In this document: positions 44,938 through 53,016 of the stretch, piece after piece
Numbering within the stretch: position 1 is the stretch's first letter
How the letters are laid out: every line of letters begins with the position of its first letter
NCBI RefSeq assembly: GCF_014297275.1
Contig: NZ_JACOQK010000001.1
Coordinates: 1,178,001 to 1,242,000, forward strand
Origin: Clostridium facile
GTDB taxonomy: Bacteria; Bacillota; Clostridia; Oscillospirales; Ruminococcaceae
Length of the DNA stretch: 64,000 nt
Reading direction: 5' to 3'
Position numbers and translations under genes: made by a program
The notes under the pieces: model-generated
Told to the model about the DNA's origin: nothing
Seen by the model: only the letters and a program-made list of their open reading frames with translations
The model's database searches: none

Positions 44938-44978
44938 AAAAAGGCTCCATTGAATAATTCATTCAACGGAGCCTTTTT
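44938..44978 (-). terminator. terminator after the ApgM-like gene
   Basis: AAAAAGGCTCC (44938-44948) pairs with GGAGCCTTTTT (44968-44978), extended by TTGAAT/ATTCAA, with seven T on the minus strand. Confidence 0.85.
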
Positions 44979-45027
44979 GTTATATTTGATTATGCGTTTT
45001 ATTAAATATAACATTAAAATGTAATAT

Positions 45028-46242
45028 TTAATACGCAATAAATTTTTCCAAAATAGTGTCACCTTCTGCTACAAAAACGCCTGTTTCTTTTGCGTTTTCT
45101 TCATCAAAGCATGGAATGTCAGATTCATATTCCCTCGCAGAGGAATAAAATAAAAATGGTACTGGGTCACTTGTATGGGTCCGTTTACAAATAGGGGTAG
45201 CATGATCCGGCAAAACCATTACTTTATAATCCAAATTATGCTCTTGCATTGCTTGGATAATAGGGCCAACAATTTTTTCATCAATCAATTCAATCGCTCT
45301 AATTTTATTGTCTATTTCCGCACGATGGCCACATTCATCTGGAGCCTCTACATGGACATAAGCAAATTCTTTTCCATCCAGCAATTCTTCAATTGCGGCT
45401 TCTGCTTTTCCATCAAAATTTGTATCAATGTAACCTGTAGCGCCAGGAACATCTACTACTTTCATTTTGGTTAAAATCCCAATCCCTTTTAATAAATCTA
45501 CTGCCGAAATCATGACACCATTTAAGCCATATTTTTCTTGGAAAGAAGGCAATGGTTTTTTATAGCCTTCACCCCAAAGCCATATCGCATTGGCCGGTGC
45601 TAACCCTTTTGCGATCCTTTTTTTATTGACAGGATGGTTTTCCAGGATCTCACAGCTTTTTTTCATCAAATCTAATAGCTTCGCTGCATTTGAATGGGAT
45701 GGCAAGTATTCTTTAATCTTCTTCCCTGTAATATCGTGGGGAGGGGTAACGGTTCCCAAATCTGTTGTACCATGGTTCCAAACAAGGCAATGTCGATAGC
45801 TGACGCCGGAATAAAAATGGAACTCCTCACACCCCAATTGGTCTTCCAGTTCTTCAATAAGTTCCTCAGCTTCCTCGGTAGAAATATCCCCGCCACAATA
45901 ATCTAAAATTGTTTTCTCCTCATAATTGGGTTCATCAGATAAAGTCACTAAATTACACCTTAAAGTAACATCCGTTTGCTTTAAATCAATCCCAATACTG
46001 GCAGCCTCCAGTGGAGAACGCCCTGCATAGTACAATTTTGGGTCATATCCCAGCACGGATAAATTCGCTACATCGCTACCTGGTTTTAACCCTTCCGCTA
46101 CTGTTTTAACCAGACCGACACAACCATTTTTTGCTAAGTGTTCCATATGAGGTTTTTTGGCAACTGACATTGGAGTTTTCCCATTCAACTGCTCCACAGG
46201 ATAATCTGCCATTCCATCACATAAAATCACAATATGTTTCAT
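45028..46242 (-). CDS. ApgM-type phosphoglycerate mutase / proposed homoserine kinase
   Basis: 404 residues of the alkaline-phosphatase superfamily, cofactor-independent archaeal-type phosphoglycerate mutase (ApgM). It begins MKHIVILCDGMADYP (metal-binding Asp), has the nucleophile region GSDVANLSVLGYDP, and ends with the metal-site block VLPDHATPICKRTHTSDPVPF. A subgroup of bacterial ApgM homologues has been proposed to act as homoserine kinase where thrB is missing. thrC but no thrB is in this window, so both readings are open. ATG 46242 starts the conserved protein, with AAAGGAA about 11 nt upstream. Confidence 0.85.
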   Translation of the reverse strand: MKHIVILCDGMADYPVEQLNGKTPMSVAKKPHMEHLAKNGCVGLVKTVAEGLKPGSDVANLSVLGYDPKLYYAGRSPLEAASIGIDLKQTDVTLRCNLVTLSDEPNYEEKTILDYCGGDISTEEAEELIEELEDQLGCEEFHFYSGVSYRHCLVWNHGTTDLGTVTPPHDITGKKIKEYLPSHSNAAKLLDLMKKSCEILENHPVNKKRIAKGLAPANAIWLWGEGYKKPLPSFQEKYGLNGVMISAVDLLKGIGILTKMKVVDVPGATGYIDTNFDGKAEAAIEELLDGKEFAYVHVEAPDECGHRAEIDNKIRAIELIDEKIVGPIIQAMQEHNLDYKVMVLPDHATPICKRTHTSDPVPFLFYSSAREYESDIPCFDEENAKETGVFVAEGDTILEKFIAY

Positions 46243-46371
46243 TATTATAAGATTCCTTTCTTTACCCCAGTAAAAAACTGAGGTTTTGTTCCATTCCAAA
46301 TCATATTACACCAAATATGATACCATATCTGGCAAAAATCGCAAGACTTTTTGTTCAATAATTTATAAAAA

Positions 46372-47307
46372 TTATGATAATTGGTCTTTAAACCAGACTT
46401 GTTTCAAGGAAAATTCCTGCTGGTTTAAGTAGTTTAATATTCCTGCGTCGGTATCAAACTGAAATTTTAATTTATAGGCACAAAGACATTGGTATCCCTT
46501 TTGTTTTTCCCCGCCGTATTTTACATCCCCTACCAAAGGATGCCCAATCGATGCCATATGTGCCCGGATTTGATGAGACCGCCCTGTATGGAGCTGAATC
46601 TCCAGCAGGCTATATTCCCCATTTTGTTTTTGTACTGTATATTCTGTTATCACTTTTTTTCCATCCGGAACAGGTTGAGGGGAGATTGTTACCAGATTAT
46701 TTTTTTGGTTTTTCTTCCAATAGCCAACCAGTAGTTGGTGTTCTGGTTTTGGAACTCCTGTTACCATACAAAGATAATATTTTTGAATTTGGCGTTCTTG
46801 GATTTTCTGGTTTAACATCCGCAAGGATGCCGCATTTTTGGCGGCAATGACAATCCCCTGGGTATTCCTGTCCAAACGGTTGCACAATGCGGGAGAAAAG
46901 CTTTGTTCCTGTTCAGGGCAATAATCCCCTTTTTCAATCAGATATTGTTGTACTTGGTGTACCAAAGTATTTTCAGTTTCCCCTTGGTCTCCATGTACCC
47001 GAAGCCCAATAGGCTTGTTGACCAGCAAAATATTCTGGTCTTCATAAACAATATCAAATTCCCGCCGCAGCGGATTAAAAATAACAGATTCCTTTTGTTC
47101 TCCAAAAAATTCATCATTGATATACAGTTGCAGCAAATCTCCCTCCACTAACTGGTCGGCAGCATCACAACGTTTTCCATTTCGTTTGATCCGCTTTTTC
47201 CGGATCATCTTATATAGCATAGACTTTGGTAGCTGTTTTGCTACTTTTAAAATAAATTTATCCACCCTTTGCCCAGCGTCATTGGAACCAATGGTATATT
47301 CTTTCAT
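46372..47307 (-). CDS. RluA-family 23S rRNA pseudouridine synthase
   Basis: 311 residues. An N-terminal S4 RNA-binding domain (QRVDKFILKVAKQLPKS) is followed by the RluA catalytic domain with the Asp in NRLDRNTQGIVIAAK and the late GRSHQIRAHMA motif. It is of the RluC/RluD type; the exact target uridines cannot be read from sequence. ATG 47307 has GGAGG 6 nt upstream. Confidence 0.9.
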   Translation of the reverse strand: MKEYTIGSNDAGQRVDKFILKVAKQLPKSMLYKMIRKKRIKRNGKRCDAADQLVEGDLLQLYINDEFFGEQKESVIFNPLRREFDIVYEDQNILLVNKPIGLRVHGDQGETENTLVHQVQQYLIEKGDYCPEQEQSFSPALCNRLDRNTQGIVIAAKNAASLRMLNQKIQERQIQKYYLCMVTGVPKPEHQLLVGYWKKNQKNNLVTISPQPVPDGKKVITEYTVQKQNGEYSLLEIQLHTGRSHQIRAHMASIGHPLVGDVKYGGEKQKGYQCLCAYKLKFQFDTDAGILNYLNQQEFSLKQVWFKDQLS

Positions 47308-47566
47308 AATGTTCCTCCATAATAGATCGTATAATATCCGCATTGTTTTTTTATATTGTAAGATTTCAAAATAATATTTATGGAGTTACAAGCGGATAAA
47401 ATTCTATTTTATTATAGCAGAAATGAGAACAAATAGATAGTAAAGAAACGACGAAAGAGATAAAATTTTGTTTTGAATTGATATATTCTAGCATTTTATT
47501 CCAATCTATTGTATAATAGAACAAAACCACTAGTCGTGTTTTTATCAATCAATGGAGTTGAACGGT

Positions 47567-48292
47567 ATGGCAAACAATTTACATAAAGATCATCGTAAAC
47601 GGGTTAAGGCTCGGTATCTCAGCCTAGGTTTAGATGCGTTTACAGGCCATAACATTTTAGAATTTTTACTATTTTTTGCGATCCCTCAAAAAGATACCAA
47701 TGAAATCGCACATCAACTAATGAACCAGTTTGGTTCTTTTTCTGCTGTGTTAGATGCCTCTTTGGAGGAATTAATGGAAGTGGATGGCATTGGGGAACAT
47801 GCGGCTATCCTGCTTCATCTCATACCAGATTTAGCAAGGGCTTATTTGGAAGATAAGGCGGAGCCCCATCAAAAATATGATACTCCACAAAAATTAATGG
47901 AATTTTTTAAACCTAAATTTATTGGTTTAAAACAGGAAGTCTTATATGCTGTCTGTTTGGATAATACCAATCATATGGTAAGCTGTACAAAGCTTGCAGA
48001 AGGATTTTCCGATTCTGTTTCCTTACCCATAGAAGAAATTGTAAAATTTTCTTTTCGTTATAATGCTAAAAACATAATACTTGCCCACAATCATCCATTT
48101 GGATTAGCCAACCCTTCCGCATCTGACCAAATTTCTACAATTGAATTGAAAAAAGCTTTATCTGCATTAAATATCTATTTAATTGACCACATTATTGTAG
48201 GAAAAAATTTAGATGCTCTTTCTATGCGGGAATATGGCTGTTTAGAGGAATTTGTGGACCAGGACTGGACATATTTAGCAAGTTCGAAATAA
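47567..48292 (+). CDS. radC: RadC-like JAB-domain protein
   Basis: 241 residues. An N-terminal helix-hairpin-helix region (LEELMEVDGIGEHAAILL) and a C-terminal JAB/MPN domain are present. The JAB metal motif HNHPFGLANPSASD has the His-x-His, Ser and Asp ligands, and an upstream Glu lies in the FKP/LKQEVLYAV region. RadC proteins are widespread and their role in DNA repair is unproven. The product could be a metal-dependent peptidase or isopeptidase-like enzyme. GGAG lies about 9 nt before ATG 47567, with an in-frame ATG 15 nt upstream as an alternative. A TATAAT lies at 47512-47517, but its -35 is poor. Confidence 0.9.
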   Translation: MANNLHKDHRKRVKARYLSLGLDAFTGHNILEFLLFFAIPQKDTNEIAHQLMNQFGSFSAVLDASLEELMEVDGIGEHAAILLHLIPDLARAYLEDKAEPHQKYDTPQKLMEFFKPKFIGLKQEVLYAVCLDNTNHMVSCTKLAEGFSDSVSLPIEEIVKFSFRYNAKNIILAHNHPFGLANPSASDQISTIELKKALSALNIYLIDHIIVGKNLDALSMREYGCLEEFVDQDWTYLASSK

Positions 48293-48300
48293 TTTATCTC

Positions 48301-48329
48301 TTGACAAATCAAACATTTCATTTTAACAT
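48301..48329 (+). promoter_or_regulatory. sigma-A promoter of arsR
   Basis: TTGACA (48301-48306), 17 nt, TAACAT (48324-48329), just after the radC stop. Confidence 0.75.
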
Positions 48330-48348
48330 ATGAATAGTTGATCATATG
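48327..48348 (+). promoter_or_regulatory. ArsR-type operator
   Basis: CATATGA, 8 nt, TCATATG: a perfect 7-bp inverted repeat over the -10 and start site. It resembles the AT-rich ATATGA...TCATAT operators of SmtB/CzrA-type sensors and implies autorepression. Confidence 0.7.
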
Positions 48349-48363
48349 AAAGGCGGGTTATTG

Positions 48364-48726
48364 ATGCCAACAAAAGCTACAACAGAAACGAACGAATATT
48401 TACGCCTCCACCCAGCGGCTGCAAAACAGATGGAAAAAGCTTTGCCAAACGAGCAGGTTTTGTGCGATCTGGCAGAGCTATTTAAAGTATTCGGTGATTC
48501 TACCCGCATTAAAATACTATGCGCATTGGTGGAATCAGAGCTCTGTGTAGGGGATTTAGCCCAACTGTTGGGATTTTCCCAAACTACAGTTTCCCATCAA
48601 CTGAGAATTTTAAAAAACAACCGGCTGGTAAAATACCGCCGGGAGGGTAAAATGATTTTTTATTCTCTGGCAGACGACCATGTATGCCGTGTCATCCACC
48701 AAGGCATGGAACATGTAATGGAATAG
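48364..48726 (+). CDS. ArsR/SmtB-family metal-sensing repressor
   Basis: 120 residues with a winged HTH (VGDLAQLLGFSQTTVSHQLRIL). The last helix contains a complete alpha-5 metal site, DxH-x10-HxxE: DDH, then His eleven residues later in MEHVME. In SmtB and CzrA this site binds zinc or cobalt and releases the DNA. The alpha-3 site lacks the usual paired cysteines (ELCVGDL). ATG 48364 is chosen because AAAGGCGGG precedes it and the earlier ATG at 48346 lies inside the operator, within about 10 nt of the start site. The gene stands 82 nt before smsC on the same strand. Confidence 0.88.
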   Translation: MPTKATTETNEYLRLHPAAAKQMEKALPNEQVLCDLAELFKVFGDSTRIKILCALVESELCVGDLAQLLGFSQTTVSHQLRILKNNRLVKYRREGKMIFYSLADDHVCRVIHQGMEHVME

Positions 48727-48808
48727 CCTGATTTCTATGGCCAGCCCATTTTAAAAATCACTACACAATAAGTTAAGTTGCTATGTACTCAAATAGAAAG
48801 GGATTACT

Positions 48809-49537
48809 ATGCTTCAGTTAAAACATATTGCTTGGGAACTCCCAGACGGGGAAGAAATTATCAAAGACGTGAACTTTACCGTTCGGGATCATAAACTAGT
48901 TGTTATTACCGGACCAAATGGTGGTGGAAAAACAACCACAGCAAAATTGATTGCGGGAATTGAACAGCCCTCTTCCGGGACAATCCTATTCGATGGCCAA
49001 GATATCACTCATATGGATATCACGGACCGCGCCCGCCTAGGGATTGCTTACGCGTTCCAGCAACCAGTGCGTTTTAAAGGATTGACCGTACGGGACATGT
49101 TGGAGTTAGCTGCGGGAAAAAAACTGGATGATGCCCAGCTATGCGATCTTTTAGGTCACGTTGGACTATGTATGAATGAATATATTGACCGTGAACTCAA
49201 TGACAGCTTATCTGGCGGTGAAATTAAAAGGATTGAAATTGCTTCTGTACTAGCGAGAAACGCAAAACTTTCCATTTTTGATGAACCGGAGGCAGGGATT
49301 GACCTCTGGAGTTTTAGCCGATTAGTAGAAACGTTCCAAGAGCTGCGCTTACAGCATTCTGGAACCTTAATGATTATCTCCCATCAGGAAAGAATTTTGC
49401 AAATTGCAGATGAAATTATTGTAGTAGCAGATGGCAAAGTACGAGATGCAGGGCCAAAACGAGTGATTTTGCCAACGTTGTTACAGGATGAAAAAGTAAC
49501 ACGTTGCCCATTCCACAAAGAGGAGGCACAGGTATGA
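48809..49537 (+). CDS. SufC-like ATPase of the SMS Fe-S assembly system
   Basis: 242 residues, an ABC ATPase without membrane partner. Walker A GPNGGGKTTT, Q-loop FQQPVRF, signature LSGGE, Walker B LSIFDEPEAGID and H-loop IISHQE are intact. It resembles SufC and ends with a CPFHKEE tail seen in the minimal SmsC group. Its gene overlaps the SufB-like gene by an ATGA. No sufS, sufU or sufD is here, so this is the two-gene SUF-like minimal system (SmsC-SmsB) described for archaea and anaerobic bacteria. AAAGGGA precedes the ATG. Confidence 0.85.
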   Translation: MLQLKHIAWELPDGEEIIKDVNFTVRDHKLVVITGPNGGGKTTTAKLIAGIEQPSSGTILFDGQDITHMDITDRARLGIAYAFQQPVRFKGLTVRDMLELAAGKKLDDAQLCDLLGHVGLCMNEYIDRELNDSLSGGEIKRIEIASVLARNAKLSIFDEPEAGIDLWSFSRLVETFQELRLQHSGTLMIISHQERILQIADEIIVVADGKVRDAGPKRVILPTLLQDEKVTRCPFHKEEAQV

Positions 49538-50448
49538 ACCATATCACAGAAGAATTTTTAAAAGTTGTTTCTGATTTTCAAGGAAAATTTGTTGGAGCAT
49601 TTAACATCCGTGAAAATGGACAATGTGCTGGTAGACAATCCACCAAGAATATTAAAATAGAAACCAAGCAGGACAAACCAGGTCTGGTGATACGTGTAAT
49701 GCCTGGCACCAAAGGAGAAACCGTTTCAATTCCCGCTTGTGTGACTCAAGGCGGTATTGACGACCTGGTTTACAATGATTTTTACATTGGCGAGGATGCG
49801 GATGTCACTATTATCGCAGGTTGTGGTGTTCATACAGATGGAGACGACGCTCGTCATAACGGAATTCACCGCTTTTTCTTATCCAAAGGTGCCCATGTGC
49901 TTTACAAAGAAAAACATATTGGTACTGGAAATGGAAAAGGCATCAGAAGGATTGACCCTGTCACAGAAATCACTTTAGGGGAAAACGCCAGCTTAGAAAT
50001 GGACACAGTACAATTAAGCGGGGTAGATTCCACCATCAGGACCACATCAGGGACATTGGCTGCCGGAGCTAAATTACTGGTTCGGGAACGTATTATGACC
50101 GATGGAAACGAAACAGCAAAAACTGACTTCAAAGTGGATTTAAATGGGGAGGATTCTGGAGTTGACTTAATTTCTCGATCGGTGGCAAAAGGTCACTCTC
50201 ATCAGGAATTCTATTCCCGCATCAGTGGAAAAAACCGTTGTATGGGCCATTCTGAGTGTGATGCTATTTTAGTGGACCAAGGAACAGTAAGCGCTGCCCC
50301 CATGCTGGATGCCTACCATGTGGACGCTGAACTTATCCACGAGGCGGCTATTGGTAAAATCGCTGGGGAACAAATTTTGAAGCTTTGCACTTTGGGCTTA
50401 ACAGAAGAACAGGCAACCCAACGCATCATTGAAGGATTTTTAAAATAA
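49534..50448 (+). CDS. SufB-like scaffold of the SMS Fe-S assembly system
   Basis: 304 residues, shorter than SufB or SufD (about 420-480), with the right-handed beta-helix core of the SufBD family. Conserved parts include GVHTDGDDARHNGIHRFFL and HSHQEFYSRI, with candidate cluster ligands in NRCMGHSECDAI and the HEAAIGKIAGEQ motif near the C-terminus. ATG 49534 overlaps the smsC stop and has GAGGAGG 7 nt upstream. The pair is predicted to form an ATP-driven Fe-S scaffold, the sulfur source being unknown here. A terminator follows. Confidence 0.85.
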   Translation: MNHITEEFLKVVSDFQGKFVGAFNIRENGQCAGRQSTKNIKIETKQDKPGLVIRVMPGTKGETVSIPACVTQGGIDDLVYNDFYIGEDADVTIIAGCGVHTDGDDARHNGIHRFFLSKGAHVLYKEKHIGTGNGKGIRRIDPVTEITLGENASLEMDTVQLSGVDSTIRTTSGTLAAGAKLLVRERIMTDGNETAKTDFKVDLNGEDSGVDLISRSVAKGHSHQEFYSRISGKNRCMGHSECDAILVDQGTVSAAPMLDAYHVDAELIHEAAIGKIAGEQILKLCTLGLTEEQATQRIIEGFLK

Positions 50449-50452
50449 TGAC

Positions 50453-50482
50453 AAGCAGGTTACTATCCGTAGTAGCCTGCTT
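50453..50482 (+). terminator. terminator after smsB
   Basis: AAGCAGGTTACTA (50453-50465) pairs with TAGTAGCCTGCTT (50470-50482) with one G-U pair; TTTGTT follows. Confidence 0.85.
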
Positions 50483-51000
50483 TTTGTTATAGGAGTTTCT
50501 CATAGAAAACCTCTAGTTCTACCAAAAGTGGATATAAAGTAGTTCTGAAATTTATTATAGGAATATTGTATTGCTAATCCACAAATGATGAATTGTAACA
50601 TCAAAATATTGTTTCAATACAGACCCAAAACAGCCGTTGATTTTGAAATAGCAGTTTATTCACAAAAAACGGATTGTAGAACACATTATACTCAGTTCGA
50701 TAGATAAGGCTATTCTTCTGCTTACAGGGATAGAATTTGTGATACTATAAATCAGACACAACATTCAACCCAGTTGCAATCCTGAAAAAAACAGGGAGAA
50801 TCAATAAAATTCACATAATTTTATTATACCAATCGTATACAGCGAACATGTTTATCCTATTTTTGATTAAAAAATAAGAACTATAACAGAAAAACGAACC
50901 GATTAAACTACTTCAAGATAATTTCCATGGATCAAAAATTTTTATCTTCTATATTTTGGGTTTATAATTGATAAAAACAACCGGAATTCGATCCTAACTA
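50483..51000. other. intergenic stretch, no gene seen
   Basis: About 520 AT-rich nucleotides before the idh promoter. No supported frame, RNA gene or clear repeat. Confidence 0.5.
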
Positions 51001-51018
51001 TTGATATAATCTTAACAA
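51001..51018 (+). promoter_or_regulatory. probable Rex operator
   Basis: TTGATATAATCTTAACAA fits the Rex pattern TTGTTAAnnnnTTAACAA, with a perfect right half and two mismatches on the left. It covers the -35 and part of the spacer of the idh-rex promoter. A further TTGTTAA half-site lies at 51032-51038. Confidence 0.7.
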
Positions 51019-51029
51019 TATGCTATAAT
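51001..51029 (+). promoter_or_regulatory. sigma-A promoter of idh-rex
   Basis: TTGATA (51001-51006), 17 nt, TATAAT (51024-51029), overlapped by the Rex site. Confidence 0.75.
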
Positions 51030-51051
51030 ATTTGTTAAACAATATGCTATA
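51014..51051 (+). repeat. 14-nt direct repeat in the idh leader
   Basis: AACAATATGCTATA occurs at 51014-51027 and 51038-51051, 24 nt apart, spanning the -10 and the start site. The second copy follows a TTGTTAA half-site, so it may be a second, degenerate Rex site. Confidence 0.6.
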
Positions 51052-51094
51052 TTCTAGAAGTATAAGATATTATTAAATTAAGGGAGACAAAAAC

Positions 51095-52252
51095 ATGAGC
51101 AAAGTGGATATTGCAGTAGAACAATTTGCAAAAGTAGTCAAATCTCAGCTGGAACGTATTGAACGCATGAAAGCGCAAAAAGATTTTGTAGACTACCAAA
51201 AATTAGACAAAATTATTATTGGTGTATGCGGCGGTGACGGAATCGGCCCAGTTATCACCCATGAAGCGCAAAGAGTTTTGGAATACTTATTAAAAGATGC
51301 TGTTGCGGCAGGTAAAATTGAATTTAAAGTAATTGATGGTTTAACCATCGAAAATCGTGTTGCTTGCGGCAAAGCTATCCCAGACGATGTACTGGCTGAA
51401 CTGAAATCCTGCCATGTTATCCTAAAAGGGCCTACTACTACCCCTCGTGCTGGCGACCCATGGCCAAACATCGAAAGCGCCAACGTTGCAATGAGAAAAG
51501 AACTGGATCTGTTTGCGAATGTTCGTCCAGTAAAAGTGCCAGAAGAAGGGATTGACTGGACTTTCTTCCGGGAAAATACAGAAGGCGCTTACACTTTGGG
51601 TTCCTGCGGTGTCAATGTAGACGAAGATTTGGGAATCGACTTCACCGTTACCACTAAACAGGGTACCGACCGCATTGCCCGTTTGGCATATGATTACGCG
51701 AAAAAGAACGGTAAAAACCGTGTTTCCATTGTTACAAAAGCAAATGTTATCAAAACAACAGATGGTAATTTCCTGCGAGATTGTAAAGAAGTTGCTAAAG
51801 AATACCCAGAAATCACAACAGATGACTGGTATATAGATATCATGACTGCAAAATTGATCGATAAAAAAAGAAGAACAGATTTCCGTGTATTCATTTTGCC
51901 TAACCTGTATGGCGATATCATCACTGACGAAGCTGCTGAATTCCAAGGTGGCGTAGGTACTGCTGGCAGCGCAAACTTGGGAAAACAATATGCAATGTTT
52001 GAAGCAATCCACGGTTCCGCACCACGTATGGTAAATGAAGGCCGTGACAAATACGCAGATCCATGCTCTATGCTGCGTGCAACCGTACTGCTGTTGTCTC
52101 ACATTGGTTACCAGGCAGAAGCAGACCGCTTGGAACGTGCTTTGGATATCTGCATGTATGAAGAAAAGAAACTCAAAGTAACCGGTCATTCTGATGGGGC
52201 TACCACAGAAGAATTCGGAAACTATGTCATGGAAACCACAACAAAACTCTAA
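51095..52252 (+). CDS. isocitrate dehydrogenase (isocitrate/isopropylmalate family)
   Basis: 385 residues of the beta-decarboxylating dehydrogenase family. GDGIGPVI near residue 48, the substrate block PNIESANVAMRKELDLFANVRP, the catalytic Tyr in RENTEGAYTLG and Lys in VTKANVIKTTDG, and the metal Asp run in LPNLYGDIITDEAAEFQGG are visible. Isocitrate as substrate is supported by length and the substrate block. Coenzyme choice is unclear because the usual Asp (NAD) or Lys-Tyr (NADP) after GSAP is Arg-Met here. It makes 2-oxoglutarate for glutamate. It is co-transcribed with rex 20 nt downstream and lies behind a Rex site. Confidence 0.88.
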   Translation: MSKVDIAVEQFAKVVKSQLERIERMKAQKDFVDYQKLDKIIIGVCGGDGIGPVITHEAQRVLEYLLKDAVAAGKIEFKVIDGLTIENRVACGKAIPDDVLAELKSCHVILKGPTTTPRAGDPWPNIESANVAMRKELDLFANVRPVKVPEEGIDWTFFRENTEGAYTLGSCGVNVDEDLGIDFTVTTKQGTDRIARLAYDYAKKNGKNRVSIVTKANVIKTTDGNFLRDCKEVAKEYPEITTDDWYIDIMTAKLIDKKRRTDFRVFILPNLYGDIITDEAAEFQGGVGTAGSANLGKQYAMFEAIHGSAPRMVNEGRDKYADPCSMLRATVLLLSHIGYQAEADRLERALDICMYEEKKLKVTGHSDGATTEEFGNYVMETTTKL

Positions 52253-52272
52253 TAAAAAGGTAGGTAAAGACC

Positions 52273-52914
52273 ATGCCAAAAAACAACGAAGTATCTATGT
52301 CGGTGATCCGCCGTCTGCCAAGGTACTATCGATTTCTTGGTGAACTGCTCCGTACCGGTGTTGAAAGGGTTTCCTCCCGTGAATTATCCAATTTAATGGG
52401 GTTGACCGCATCCCAAATTAGGCAGGATTTAAACTGTTTTGGTGGATTCGGCCAACAGGGGTATGGCTATAATGTGCCACATCTCCACGAAGAGATTTCC
52501 AAGATTCTTGGCTTACAAAGCCAACAAAAAACAATCTTAATCGGTGCTGGTAACTTGGGTCGTGCTATTATTTCCTATTCCAGTTTTAAAGGGAAAGGAT
52601 TTGAATTAATTGGGGTATTTGACCGTGACCCCAATCTGATTGGCACTAAAATTGCGAATCAAACCATAATAGATGTAAAAGAAATGGGTGAATTTTGCAA
52701 ACAAAACTCCCCTACTGTCGCTATCCTCTGTGTGCCCAAGACAAGTGCCCATGCGATTGTAGAAAAACTGGTTGAATTAGGAATCCAAGGCTTTTGGAAT
52801 TTTAGCCACTATGATATTATGATGGATTACCCAAATGTGGTGGCGGAAAATGTACATCTTAGTGACAGTTTAATGACCTTAAGTTATAAGGTAACGAACC
52901 ATACAAAACAATAA
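52273..52914 (+). CDS. rex: redox-sensing transcriptional repressor Rex
   Basis: 213 residues. The N-terminal winged HTH (SRELSNLMGLTASQIRQDLN, then FGQQGYGYNV) and a Rossmann NADH-binding domain (LIGAGNLGRAI, VFDRDPNLIG) define Rex, which leaves DNA when the NADH/NAD ratio rises. It starts 20 nt after idh with AAGGTAGG upstream. The operator over the idh promoter suggests it controls itself together with isocitrate dehydrogenase. Confidence 0.96.
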   Translation: MPKNNEVSMSVIRRLPRYYRFLGELLRTGVERVSSRELSNLMGLTASQIRQDLNCFGGFGQQGYGYNVPHLHEEISKILGLQSQQKTILIGAGNLGRAIISYSSFKGKGFELIGVFDRDPNLIGTKIANQTIIDVKEMGEFCKQNSPTVAILCVPKTSAHAIVEKLVELGIQGFWNFSHYDIMMDYPNVVAENVHLSDSLMTLSYKVTNHTKQ

Positions 52915-52947
52915 ATTCCTGTTCCTTTTAGAAATGGGATTGTAAAA

Positions 52948-52984
52948 AATCTCCTGTTATAGGGTAAAACTATAACAGGAGATT
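52948..52984 (+). terminator. bidirectional terminator between rex and the convergent gene
   Basis: A perfect 14-bp stem, AATCTCCTGTTATA (52948-52961) with 52971-52984 and a 9-nt loop; T-rich sequence on both sides. Confidence 0.8.
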
Positions 52985-53016
52985 CTTATTATAGGCGAAA
53001 TATTCATGGTATTTTA

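Noticed and set aside
51422..52279. 285-codon open frame antisense to isocitrate dehydrogenase
   Set aside because: Lies opposite a clearly conserved gene, is rich in Cys/Phe/His as expected from antisense codon bias, and has no ribosome site.
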